From NCBI GenBank assembly GCA_016780525.1, contig JADHLR010000019.1:1-16090 (forward strand): a stretch of 16,090 nucleotides of DNA, given 5' to 3'. This document shows positions 6,975 to 14,683 of this stretch, in pieces (positions within the stretch are counted from its first letter, which is position 1; every line of letters begins with the position of its first letter). The position numbers were made by a program, and so were the translations under genes. The stretch comes from Candidatus Puniceispirillum sp. GTDB lineage: Bacteria > Pseudomonadota > Alphaproteobacteria > Puniceispirillales > Puniceispirillaceae. The notes beneath the pieces are model-generated. The model had not been told where the DNA came from. It saw only the letters and a list, made by a program, of their open reading frames with translations, and searched no databases.

Positions 6975-9254
6975 TTAAAGCCTCGTTCCAATTGAGAATT
7001 GGAAGGTTTTTGTGTTGTCGTGTTTTGCCTCATTAATTGGTTTTGCCCAGTAAAAGGACAGAGGCCCGATTGCGGTATTCCATAAAAGACCCACACCAAC
7101 ACTGCTCCGCATTGTTTGATCATTCGGCTCGGTCACACCAGAGGGAAAGTCAGTCTCCCAGACAGAGCCAAAATCAGAAAAAACTGTCCAGCGGATGCCG
7201 GCGTCTTTCGTCACCCCGAGATTAGATACGATTTCCACGGTTCCGTTATAAACATTGTTGCCGCCAACAGCCGCTTTTGACCCGGTGTCACGCGGCCCAA
7301 TGCCGTTAGAGTCGAAGCCGCGCACGCTCTGGCCACCCAGGAAGAAACGTTCTGATTGTGTGACATCATCACCAAGACCGCTCACATTCCCGACCCGCCC
7401 CTTCAGGCCCAGCACGACTGATTTAAACAAAAACGGTTTGTAATATCCCGCGCGCAGATTGGTGCGCAAAAACGTTACGTCCCCGCCCACACCGGAAAAT
7501 GTCTCAGAAATTTCGGCATACATACCCTCAGTCGGATCAAACCGGCTGTCCCGCGTATCCCTGCCAATGGTGTAAGACACCGCAGATTTCAGCAAAGACT
7601 TGCCGTTCTCACCGGTTAATGACGTTGCCACGGTTGAGGTATTGGTAATTTTTGAGGTGGCCAACTCGTAGGACACACGGTGATAGATGTCACGCGCCGC
7701 GGAAAACCTCACACCCAGATCGACACCGGTGCGATTGACCGCCGTGAGGTTCGCCGTTGATTTTGTTTTGAACAGATCAATGCTGCCCGTCAGGTCACGG
7801 CCAAAAAGATAGGGCTGTGACAGGCCTAAAACGAAATCCGTTGATGTGTCAGACGTGCTGATCGATGCACTCGCCCGGCGGCCGGTGCCCAAAAAGTTGC
7901 GTTCGTTTATGCCAAGCGTAAAGCTGGTCTTATCCAGCGACGAATAACCAACACCGATTGAAAAATCACCCGTTGATTGTTCCTCAACGGTTACTCTGGT
8001 GATGGTCTGGTCCGCGCTGCTACCCTGAAGATTTTGAACATCGACCTTGCTGAAATAGCCAAGATTACGCACATTTCTGACAGACCGGTCGAGCTTTAAC
8101 TGATTAAACGCATCGCCTTCTACGAGTTCAAATTCACGTCTGATGACCCGGTCAAGTGTGCGTGTATTATCAATAAACTCAATGCGTTCAACAAAATTAC
8201 GCCGTGCTTGGCCGATGCTAACCTCGATGTCAAGCAAGCCTGTTGACGGGTCTGTTACAATCTGCGGGGTGACGTCAACAAATGCATAGCCATACACACC
8301 GAGCTGATTGGAAACATCCAAAAGCCCTTGTTCAAGCTGGCGTACATCATACCATTGATCATCATCGAATTTCATCAGATCCCTGAGGGCCTCAAGGTCA
8401 ATATTTTCAATCTGACTTGAAATTTTGATATCGTTGACTTTATACCGCACCCCCTCGTTAATCAGAAAGGTGAGAGCAAAACCACTGCGGTCGGGTAACA
8501 AGCCGCCACGGGCACGCGACACATTGATGTCAGCATAGCCCCGCGACAGATAAAATTGACGTAACAGCCGCACATCATAATCGAGCCGCCCTTCGTCATA
8601 TTTGTCGTTTGGTGTTAAAAATGCCCACCAGCGTCTCTCACGGCTAACAATCGCTTGGGTCAGCGCCGCGTCAGAAAAGTTTTTGTTACCGGAAAACACA
8701 ATCGTTTCGATTTTGATCAACGGGCCTTCATCAACCTCAAAAACAAGGTCAACACGGTTTTCATTCAGCTCAATGATTTTCGGTTCAACAACCGCACCGA
8801 AGCGTCCGCCGGCGCGGTACACGTTAAGCAGTTTGGCGGCTGCATCCAGCGCCAGCTGGCGGTCATATACGCGCCGTGGCTGCACATCAATGACCTCTAG
8901 CAACCGTTCGTCGCTGATCACATCATTACCCTCAATACTGACCCGGTTAACGATGGGGTTTTCAACCACAGTCACCAGCAATACCGAACCATCAAGATCA
9001 AGTTTCAGGTCTTTGAAAAGATTGGTCGCAAATAGCCGCTCTAAAGACTGGCTCAAAGCCCCTTGCGAAACCAGATCACCGACCTGAACGGGCAGATATG
9101 ACAACACCGTGCCTTCGGCAACACGGCGATTACCGGTTACTTTTATGTCAGAAATCCTCACCTGTTCAGTCGCAGTTTGCGCCTGAGCTGGTATCACATT
9201 GTAATGGCTGGAAAATATCCAGAGGGCTATAAGGGCTAATGATAATATACGCAT
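6975..9254 (-). CDS. bamA: Outer membrane protein assembly factor BamA
   Basis: Omp85-family core of the BAM complex, which folds beta-barrel proteins into the outer membrane. Predicted 759 residues, with a Sec signal peptide ending in PAQA before Gln26. Residues about 30-420 hold the periplasmic POTRA repeats (the first begins VRISDIKVTGNRRV). From about 430 a 16-strand barrel follows, starting near FSIGVGYSSLDKTSF. The invariant loop-6 motif VRGF is at residues 644-647. The ATG at 9254 is preferred: AGGA lies 6 bases upstream (9264-9261), while the TTG codon just before it is closer than usual. The protein ends FQFSIGTRL, with Leu where outer membrane proteins nearly always have Phe or Trp. 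Preceded by the longest gap of the cluster (137 bases), which may hold a promoter, and followed immediately by skp. Confidence 0.98.
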   Translation of the reverse strand: MRILSLALIALWIFSSHYNVIPAQAQTATEQVRISDIKVTGNRRVAEGTVLSYLPVQVGDLVSQGALSQSLERLFATNLFKDLKLDLDGSVLLVTVVENPIVNRVSIEGNDVISDERLLEVIDVQPRRVYDRQLALDAAAKLLNVYRAGGRFGAVVEPKIIELNENRVDLVFEVDEGPLIKIETIVFSGNKNFSDAALTQAIVSRERRWWAFLTPNDKYDEGRLDYDVRLLRQFYLSRGYADINVSRARGGLLPDRSGFALTFLINEGVRYKVNDIKISSQIENIDLEALRDLMKFDDDQWYDVRQLEQGLLDVSNQLGVYGYAFVDVTPQIVTDPSTGLLDIEVSIGQARRNFVERIEFIDNTRTLDRVIRREFELVEGDAFNQLKLDRSVRNVRNLGYFSKVDVQNLQGSSADQTITRVTVEEQSTGDFSIGVGYSSLDKTSFTLGINERNFLGTGRRASASISTSDTSTDFVLGLSQPYLFGRDLTGSIDLFKTKSTANLTAVNRTGVDLGVRFSAARDIYHRVSYELATSKITNTSTVATSLTGENGKSLLKSAVSYTIGRDTRDSRFDPTEGMYAEISETFSGVGGDVTFLRTNLRAGYYKPFLFKSVVLGLKGRVGNVSGLGDDVTQSERFFLGGQSVRGFDSNGIGPRDTGSKAAVGGNNVYNGTVEIVSNLGVTKDAGIRWTVFSDFGSVWETDFPSGVTEPNDQTMRSSVGVGLLWNTAIGPLSFYWAKPINEAKHDNTKTFQFSIGTRL

Positions 9255-9296
9255 CAAATGTCCTAAAAAACTGTGAACGGCCGAGCATTATTAAAA

Positions 9297-9325
9297 ACTA
9301 TAGTCTCGCTAAAACATTCGCGAAA
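9297..9325 (-). promoter_or_regulatory. Possible promoter upstream of bamA
   Basis: On the - strand TATAGT (9302-9297) matches the -10 consensus at 5 of 6 bases. TTTCGC (9325-9320), 17 bases upstream of it, is a poor -35 element. It lies in the largest intergenic gap of the cluster and would place a transcript start about 35 bases before the bamA ATG. Weak on its own; position is the main argument. Confidence 0.25.
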
Positions 9326-9334
9326 GCCAAACTT

Positions 9335-9371
9335 GCGAAAAGGACATACTTTTCGCTTTGTTTTCTTAAAA
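9335..9371 (+). terminator. Hairpin in the rseP-bamA gap, terminator-like on the + strand only
   Basis: GCGAAAAG (9335-9342), a 6-base loop, and CTTTTCGC (9349-9356) form a perfect 8-bp stem. On the + strand it is followed by a T-rich run (TTTGTTTTCTT), so it resembles an intrinsic terminator for antisense transcription. On the coding (-) strand no U tract follows, so it should not stop rseP-bamA readthrough. Confidence 0.35.
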
Positions 9372-9391
9372 GAATCCGGCCTGCCCGCTAT

Positions 9392-10477
9392 TCAGCCATT
9401 AAACAGACGCATTACATCTGCGACTATCAAAAACATTGTTAAGCCCAACAAAATCGCGATTCCACCGCGCATTAAGCCGGCTTGCACAGCCAGCGGCAAT
9501 GGTTTCCGGAAAATTGCTTCCCACAGAAAGAATGACAGATGCCCCCCATCTAAAGCAGGAACCGGCAGTAAATTAATTAGACCCAAATTGATTGAGATGA
9601 CCGCTGTTAATAGAATAAACGGCACAATGCCCTGATTCAGAACCGTTCCTGATATTTCCGCAATCCGCACCGGCCCCCCAACCTCGCCTTTCTGCATATC
9701 GCCAGTGATGGCACGGCCAAGACCACGCACAATCATAACTGACATATGAAAAGCATCTGACGTTGCCGCCACGGCAGCGCTGCCCGGGCCAAGTCGGTTA
9801 AACTCACCAACCGGCATCGATTTGACGCCCAAAATGCCAACATTCATTTGCAGCTGTTCATTGAACTGTGATTGCGGTGTTACATCCACCGTCAGTTGCT
9901 GCCCGTCACGCAACAGCACAAATTGCAGGGTTTTGTCAGGGCTCTCGACAATAAGACCCCGCATATCGTCAAAATTCCGAATACCGATCCCATCAATTTC
10001 AATAATCTTATCACCGGGCTGCAAGCCAGCCTCGGCGGCAGGCATATCCGGGATGGTTTCGCCAATAACAGCCGGAATAACCTGTTTTCCGACAGTCATG
10101 TAAACCGCCGCGAACAACGCAATGCCAAGAATGAAATTGGCTGCTGGCCCGGCGGCGACGATCGCCATGCGCCAATACAGGCCAGCCCCGGCAAAGCTGC
10201 CGATTTGTTGATGCGCCGATGACGCGGGCGTGCTTGCGGCGTCATCGTCGCCGCGCATCTTGACAAAACCACCAAGCGGAATGGAAGCGATGCGCCATCT
10301 GGTGCCGGTTTTCGAGGTCCAGCCGAAAATTTCGGGGCCAAAACCGATAGAAAACACGTCAACAACGACACCGGCTTTGCGTGCCACCCAGTAATGCCCC
10401 AATTCATGGATAAACACGACCGGCGTAATTAACAGCAAAAAACCAAGAAATAAGTCGGCAGCACCCAGATCTGGCAT
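9392..10477 (-). CDS. rseP: RIP metalloprotease RseP (site-2 protease family M50)
   Basis: Inner-membrane zinc protease that cleaves within the membrane, in characterised species cutting anti-sigma factors and remnant signal peptides. Predicted 361 residues, clearly shorter than E. coli RseP (450). The zinc site HELGH is at residues 24-28 in the first membrane segment. The second site, NLLPVPALDGG at 302-312, carries the third ligand Asp310. Only one PDZ domain is visible, about residues 133-205 (with AAEAGLQPGDKIIEIDG), where E. coli has two. Further membrane segments are likely near 103-128, 286-304 and 336-354. The ATG at 10477 has AAGGAA (10490-10485) 7 bases upstream. Lies between dxr (65-base gap) and bamA. 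No recognisable anti-sigma partner is in the window, so its substrate here is unknown. Confidence 0.95.
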   Translation of the reverse strand: MPDLGAADLFLGFLLLITPVVFIHELGHYWVARKAGVVVDVFSIGFGPEIFGWTSKTGTRWRIASIPLGGFVKMRGDDDAASTPASSAHQQIGSFAGAGLYWRMAIVAAGPAANFILGIALFAAVYMTVGKQVIPAVIGETIPDMPAAEAGLQPGDKIIEIDGIGIRNFDDMRGLIVESPDKTLQFVLLRDGQQLTVDVTPQSQFNEQLQMNVGILGVKSMPVGEFNRLGPGSAAVAATSDAFHMSVMIVRGLGRAITGDMQKGEVGGPVRIAEISGTVLNQGIVPFILLTAVISINLGLINLLPVPALDGGHLSFFLWEAIFRKPLPLAVQAGLMRGGIAILLGLTMFLIVADVMRLFNG

Positions 10478-10512
10478 TACAATATTCCTTTTAATTCGTC
10501 TCTAAACACGGC

Positions 10513-10531
10513 TTAAATCCGAGAGATTTAA
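10513..10531. repeat. Small AT-rich inverted repeat between dxr and rseP
   Basis: TTAAATC (10513-10519) and GATTTAA (10525-10531) form a perfect 7-bp stem with a 5-base loop. It is AT-rich and has no U tract on the coding strand, so it is a weak RNA hairpin or possible protein site at best. Confidence 0.3.
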
Positions 10532-10542
10532 ACTTAGAAGCA

Positions 10543-11754
10543 TTAATCCGATAAGTAACTCTGGTTTTTTGTCACAGCGGCAAGCGCCAGATCACGCGAC
10601 GCCGCATCAATCGCCATCACCGCTTCAAGACTGTCGATTTGCGCGCTGGCAGACTGGTCAAGAACCGTATCCACAACAGCCGCGATCCGGGTAAATCCTA
10701 TTTTTCCCTGTAAGAAGGCAGCAACCGCCACTTCATTGGCAGCGTTCAAGATAGCGGGCGCTGCACCCCCGTCACGCAAGGCCTGTCGCGCCAGTGCAAA
10801 ACAGGGGAAGCGCTGCATATCAACCGCCTCAAAAGACAATTGGCCAATCGCCGAGAGATCAAGCCGTGTATCTGCCCATTGCAAACGCTCTGGCCATGCC
10901 AGCGCATAGGAAATCGGCGTTCGCATGTCAGCCCCAGCAAGCTGCGCCAACACCGAGCCGTCGCGGAAATATATCATGCCATGAACGGCTTGCTGTGGAT
11001 GGATCAGCACCTCTATCTGATCTGGCTGCAGGCCAAACAGCCAGTAAGCCTCGATCACTTCCAGCCCTTTATTCATCATCGTCGCGCTATCGACAGAAAT
11101 TTTCTGACCCATCGACCAATTTGGGTGGCGAACGGCTTGCTGCGGTGTCATCGCTGGCAAATCATCTAGTGGGGTGTGCAGAAACGGCCCGCCGGATGCG
11201 GTCAGACAAATATGGCTGAGCAGGTCTGTATCTGCCTGCCCCAACTGCTTGCTGGCATGCCCGTTCCATCCCTGCCAGCACTGAAACACCGCATTATGCT
11301 CGCTATCAACCGGCAAAATATGTGCGCCACAACGTGCCGCTTCCCGCATCACCAGACCACCAGCAGACACCAGCGCCTCTTTATTCGCCAGCGCTATGGT
11401 TTGCCCGGACTGTACCGCCGCCAAAACCGATGGCAGCCCGGCAATACCGACAATACCGGCGACAACCATATCAACCGGTGACGCGGCAATCTGTGTACAG
11501 CCCGCCTCGCCGACAATGATTTCAACATCAATATCGGTAAGCGCCGAACGCAGCTGGTCTAATTTTGTCAGGTCATGTAGCCCGATCATTTTGGGTCTGA
11601 ATTCGCGGGCTAACGCAGCCAGCCCCTCGGCATCACTGCCAGCGACCAAAGCCTGAACAGAAAAAAGCTCAGAAAATTGCCGTACCAGCGCCAGCGTGCT
11701 TTGCCCAATGGATCCGGTTGCCCCCATCACAGTTATGGTTTTTGTCACGCTCAT
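10543..11754 (-). CDS. dxr: 1-deoxy-D-xylulose 5-phosphate reductoisomerase
   Basis: Converts DXP to 2-C-methyl-D-erythritol 4-phosphate with NADPH, the first committed step of the non-mevalonate isoprenoid pathway; cytoplasmic. Predicted 403 residues (E. coli 398). The NADPH loop GATGSIG is at residues 11-17 and ALANKEALV at 121-129. Metal ligands Asp150 and Glu152 lie in VDSEHNA and Glu232 in MMNKGLEVIEAYW; Ser187, His210, Asn228 and Lys229 match substrate-binding positions of the E. coli enzyme. All key residues are present, so it should be active. The ATG at 11754 forms an ATGA overlap with the cdsA stop, and I see only a weak ribosome binding site, so translational coupling is likely. 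Its product feeds the isopentenyl diphosphate that UppS, four genes' width upstream in the same cluster, consumes. Confidence 0.98.
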   Translation of the reverse strand: MSVTKTITVMGATGSIGQSTLALVRQFSELFSVQALVAGSDAEGLAALAREFRPKMIGLHDLTKLDQLRSALTDIDVEIIVGEAGCTQIAASPVDMVVAGIVGIAGLPSVLAAVQSGQTIALANKEALVSAGGLVMREAARCGAHILPVDSEHNAVFQCWQGWNGHASKQLGQADTDLLSHICLTASGGPFLHTPLDDLPAMTPQQAVRHPNWSMGQKISVDSATMMNKGLEVIEAYWLFGLQPDQIEVLIHPQQAVHGMIYFRDGSVLAQLAGADMRTPISYALAWPERLQWADTRLDLSAIGQLSFEAVDMQRFPCFALARQALRDGGAAPAILNAANEVAVAAFLQGKIGFTRIAAVVDTVLDQSASAQIDSLEAVMAIDAASRDLALAAVTKNQSYLSD

Positions 11755-12530
11755 ATAGCGGCGCCCTGGATCACAAAAAGAAAAATATAAAAGCCGGGAA
11801 CAGTTAAAAGATAACCATCAAAACGGTCAAGCAAACCACCATGACCCGGCAAAATAGAGCCGCTATCCTTCACATCAACACGCCGCTTTAGCGCCGACTC
11901 AAGCAAATCACCAATTTGCGACAAAACCGCCAGACCAAACCCCAACAGCAAAGCCATCACAAACCCCAACTCGAACAAAGGTGCAATCGCAAGCATCACA
12001 GCCATGGCGGCAATAATGCCACCAACGCTGCCGGAAATTGTTTTATTCGGGCTGATCGCCGGTGCCAGTTTCGCCCCGCCGATAAACCGGCCGACAAAAT
12101 AAGCCGCGCTGTCACAAGCCGCAATGACCGCGGCCAGCATCAAAAGCTGCCAATGACCACTCGGTTCACTGAGCAATAACACCGTAAAATAGAGACAGAG
12201 CGCCAACACCAGCGCAAATACACTTTCTAAAAGCTGATGGTATGTCAGCGTGATACCAAAGGCCAGACATGCCAGACCGGCATGCCACCATGAGCCCAGA
12301 TCAATCACCCAGATCGGCAATGCCTGTAGGATGATACAGAGACAAAGTGTTAGTTTAGCCAGCATCGGCATTGTGACCATTTTGCCGAATTCATAGGCCA
12401 TACCAATTGCAATAAGCGCGATAACAATGCTGGCGATCCGCGCGTCGAAGAAAACAGCTGCAATGATTGGCAGCAGTACCAATACCCCAATGCAACGCCG
12501 CGCTGTACCAGATATGTTTGGAAACAGCAT
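11751..12530 (-). CDS. cdsA: Phosphatidate cytidylyltransferase (CDP-diacylglycerol synthase)
   Basis: Integral inner-membrane enzyme that makes CDP-diacylglycerol from CTP and phosphatidic acid, the branch point of phospholipid synthesis. Predicted 259 residues with about eight hydrophobic segments. The CDP-alcohol synthase signature is complete near residues 212-238: SALKRRVDVKDSGSILPGHG, then GLLDRFD. An earlier conserved block, CDSAAYFVGR with SPNKTISG, carries Asp140. The start is not certain. The ATG at 12530 is 4 bases after the uppS stop; an in-frame GTG at 12542 overlaps the end of uppS and would add 4 residues. Neither has a strong ribosome binding site. I prefer the ATG because it gives the usual family N-terminus. 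Either way it is closely linked to uppS, and it overlaps dxr by 4 bases. Confidence 0.96.
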   Translation of the reverse strand: MLFPNISGTARRCIGVLVLLPIIAAVFFDARIASIVIALIAIGMAYEFGKMVTMPMLAKLTLCLCIILQALPIWVIDLGSWWHAGLACLAFGITLTYHQLLESVFALVLALCLYFTVLLLSEPSGHWQLLMLAAVIAACDSAAYFVGRFIGGAKLAPAISPNKTISGSVGGIIAAMAVMLAIAPLFELGFVMALLLGFGLAVLSQIGDLLESALKRRVDVKDSGSILPGHGGLLDRFDGYLLTVPGFYIFLFVIQGAAI

Positions 12531-12534
12531 ATAG

Positions 12535-13278
12535 TCAATCACTCACAACAGCATGAAGCTGATGCTTGTCATCATACCGGCCGCCACCAAAACGGCGTTG
12601 CCGCTGCTCAAACCAATCCAACGCCGCAAAAAAATCCGTGGTGCTGAAATCCGGCCACAGTTTGGCACTGAAAAACAATTCGGCGTATGATAAATCCCAC
12701 AACAGGAAATTTGACAGACGTTGTTCACCGCCTGTCCGGATGAGCAAATCTACCGGCGGCAGAATTTTCGTCTGCATGCGTGACTTTAACAGATCATCAT
12801 TGATCTCAGCCGCGGTGAGCATGCCAGATTCAAGCTCTTCGGCGATACGCGTTACCGCATTGCTAATGTCCTGACGCCCGCCATAATCAAGCGCCACTGT
12901 AAGATTGAGCCCGGTATTTGTTGATGATTGCTGTTCCAGATCACTCATTGCGACGCATAAATCATCGGAAAATCTGTCCCGCCGGCCAATGATGCGTAAC
13001 CGCACATTCGCCTCAAGCAATTCTTGAGCCTGCGTCTTGATAAAACGGATGATCAACCGCATCAAGCCCTGCACCTCATAGTCCGGGCGCGTCCAATTTT
13101 CTGCTGAAAAGGCAAAAACCGTCAGCCAGTTGATATGCGCATCCACACTGTTTTGCGCAATCATTTTAAGAGTTTCGGCGCCGCGATCATGCCCCAACAA
13201 GGTTTCAAGGCGCCGTGCGCTCGCCCACCTGCGGTTGCCATCCATAATAATCGCTACATGATTTGGAATATTTGGCAT
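12535..13278 (-). CDS. uppS: Undecaprenyl diphosphate synthase (cis-prenyltransferase)
   Basis: Extends farnesyl diphosphate with isopentenyl diphosphate to the C55 carrier lipid used for peptidoglycan and polysaccharide export. Predicted 247 residues (E. coli 253). The catalytic Asp13 sits in IIMDGNRRWA, GHDRG follows at 29-33, FAFSAENWTRP at 55-65, and the C-terminal signature DLLIRTGGEQRLSNFLLW at about 177-194 is intact. The ATG at 13278 is chosen because TTGGAG (13291-13286) lies 7 bases upstream; the TTG codon adjacent to the ATG is too near. It begins 31 bases after frr and is followed directly by cdsA. The isoprenoid supply link to the nearby dxr is obvious. Confidence 0.97.
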   Translation of the reverse strand: MPNIPNHVAIIMDGNRRWASARRLETLLGHDRGAETLKMIAQNSVDAHINWLTVFAFSAENWTRPDYEVQGLMRLIIRFIKTQAQELLEANVRLRIIGRRDRFSDDLCVAMSDLEQQSSTNTGLNLTVALDYGGRQDISNAVTRIAEELESGMLTAAEINDDLLKSRMQTKILPPVDLLIRTGGEQRLSNFLLWDLSYAELFFSAKLWPDFSTTDFFAALDWFEQRQRRFGGGRYDDKHQLHAVVSD

Positions 13279-13285
13279 CAACCGA

Positions 13286-13291
13286 CTCCAA
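13286..13291 (-). promoter_or_regulatory. Ribosome binding site of uppS
   Basis: TTGGAG on the - strand, 7 bases before the ATG at 13278. It supports that ATG over the TTG codon directly before it. Confidence 0.55.
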
Positions 13292-13309
13292 GCTGCTTAA
13301 AAGAGCTCA

Positions 13310-13867
13310 CTATACCTGCGTGATTTCTTTTTCTTTATGCGCCAAAGAATCATCAACCTTTTTAACATATAAGTCAGTTACTTTTTGCACCTCAGCTTCT
13401 TGCTGATGCCGGTCATCTTCCGAGATTAACCCGTCTTTTTCGGCCTTGCGCGCGGTTTCGATACCATCGCGGCGGATATTGCGCATAGCAACCCGGCACG
13501 CCTCGGCATAGCGACCGGCGACTTTGACCATATCTTTGCGTCGTTCCTCTGATAAATCAGGAATCGGCACCCGGATCAGCCCGCCTTCAGCCATAGGATT
13601 CAATCCGAGGTCTGATTCGCGGATGGCTTTTTCAACAGCCGGTGCCATAGATGCGTCCCATACCGACACAGTCAATAATCTGGATTCGGGTGCGGATACA
13701 TTGCCAACCTGATTAAGCGGCATTTTCGACCCATAAGCATCCACCATGATGGGTTCCAGCATCGCCGGATTGGCGCGCCCGGCCCGCAATCCCATAAATT
13801 CGGTCTGCAAGCTCGACAAACTTGCTTCCATGCGGCGCTTGATATCTTCGATGTCCATTTCTGGCAT
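13310..13867 (-). CDS. frr: Ribosome recycling factor
   Basis: Acts with EF-G to split the post-termination ribosome in the cytoplasm. 185 residues, exactly the usual family length. The long three-helix-bundle halves are visible, with the conserved LRAGRANPAMLEPIMVDAYG at about residues 27-46 and the hinge with PLNQVGNVSAPE leading into the small beta/alpha domain. The conserved C-terminal segment IRRDGIETARKAEKDGLISE is at about 130-149. The ATG at 13867 has GGGGA (13877-13873) 5 bases before it; a second ATG three codons later is less well placed. It follows pyrH by 42 bases. The pairing pyrH-frr is conserved in most bacteria. Confidence 0.98.
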   Translation of the reverse strand: MPEMDIEDIKRRMEASLSSLQTEFMGLRAGRANPAMLEPIMVDAYGSKMPLNQVGNVSAPESRLLTVSVWDASMAPAVEKAIRESDLGLNPMAEGGLIRVPIPDLSEERRKDMVKVAGRYAEACRVAMRNIRRDGIETARKAEKDGLISEDDRHQQEAEVQKVTDLYVKKVDDSLAHKEKEITQV

Positions 13868-13909
13868 AACCGTCCCCTGTAATCTAAGTGAATGATGACC
13901 CCGGTTTTC

Positions 13910-14644
13910 CTAGCGTACGACGGTAAACCGACCTTCATGTTTGACAACACGTTGAAATTCACCGGGTGTTTCTATGGAAAATACCAAAATCGGGATCGCA
14001 TTTTCGCGTGCCAGTGAAACGGCCGCAGCGTCCATGACCCGCAAATCTTCGGTCAACACCTGCATATAGGTCAATGATTCATAGCGTGTCGCCGTTTTAT
14101 CTTTTTCGGGATCAGCTGTATAGACACCATCAACCCGGGTGCCCTTGAGAAGCGCCTGGCAATTCATTTCAGATGCCCGCAACGCCGCCGCTGTGTCCGT
14201 TGTAAAGAACGGATTACCCGTGCCGGCTGCGAAAATAACCACCCGGCCCTTTTCCAGATGACGGGTGGCACGCCGGCGGATATAGGGTTCGCAAACCGCG
14301 CTTATTGTCAGGGCTGATTGCACCCGAACCGGCACATCAATCTGCTCAAGTGCATTTTGCATGGCCAGCGCATTCATAACCGTGGCCAGCATGCCCATAT
14401 AATCGCCGGTAGCACGTTCCATACCAGCCGCCGCCCCGGACACACCTCGGAATATATTGCCACCACCGATCACCAGGCAAACTTCAACACCCGAGGCAAC
14501 AACATCCTTAACCTGTTGCGCCACCGTGCCAACCATTTCCGGGTCTATACCATAGGGAAGTTTTCCCATAAGGGATTCACCGGAAATCTTCAGCATAACA
14601 CGTTTATATTGATGCTGAGGTTGGCCTGCGGTCGTGTCGTTCAC
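13910..14644 (-). CDS. pyrH: Uridylate kinase (UMP kinase)
   Basis: Phosphorylates UMP to UDP with ATP; the bacterial hexameric enzyme of the amino acid kinase fold, unrelated to eukaryotic UMP/CMP kinase. Predicted 244 residues (E. coli 241). KISGESLMG with Lys19 opens the nucleotide-binding core, CLVIGGGNIFRG is at 56-67, DYMGMLATVMNALAMQNALE begins at Asp81, and GTGNPFFTTDTAA is at 141-153. The start codon is GTG (14644); no ATG lies near the expected N-terminus, since the next one falls inside the first conserved strand. A GGGGAG site (14660-14655) is 10 bases upstream, rather far, so initiation may be modest. It lies 39 bases after tsf and 42 before frr, the standard order. Confidence 0.97.
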   Translation of the reverse strand: MNDTTAGQPQHQYKRVMLKISGESLMGKLPYGIDPEMVGTVAQQVKDVVASGVEVCLVIGGGNIFRGVSGAAAGMERATGDYMGMLATVMNALAMQNALEQIDVPVRVQSALTISAVCEPYIRRRATRHLEKGRVVIFAAGTGNPFFTTDTAAALRASEMNCQALLKGTRVDGVYTADPEKDKTATRYESLTYMQVLTEDLRVMDAAAVSLARENAIPILVFSIETPGEFQRVVKHEGRFTVVR

Positions 14645-14683
14645 CTTACTTACGCTCCCCTTTTGAATTCGCCCTTCTATGCC

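Noticed and set aside
12531..12542. GTG start of cdsA overlapping uppS
   Set aside because: Possible, but it adds only MIDY before the usual N-terminus and has no ribosome binding site; the ATG at 12530 was preferred with low certainty.
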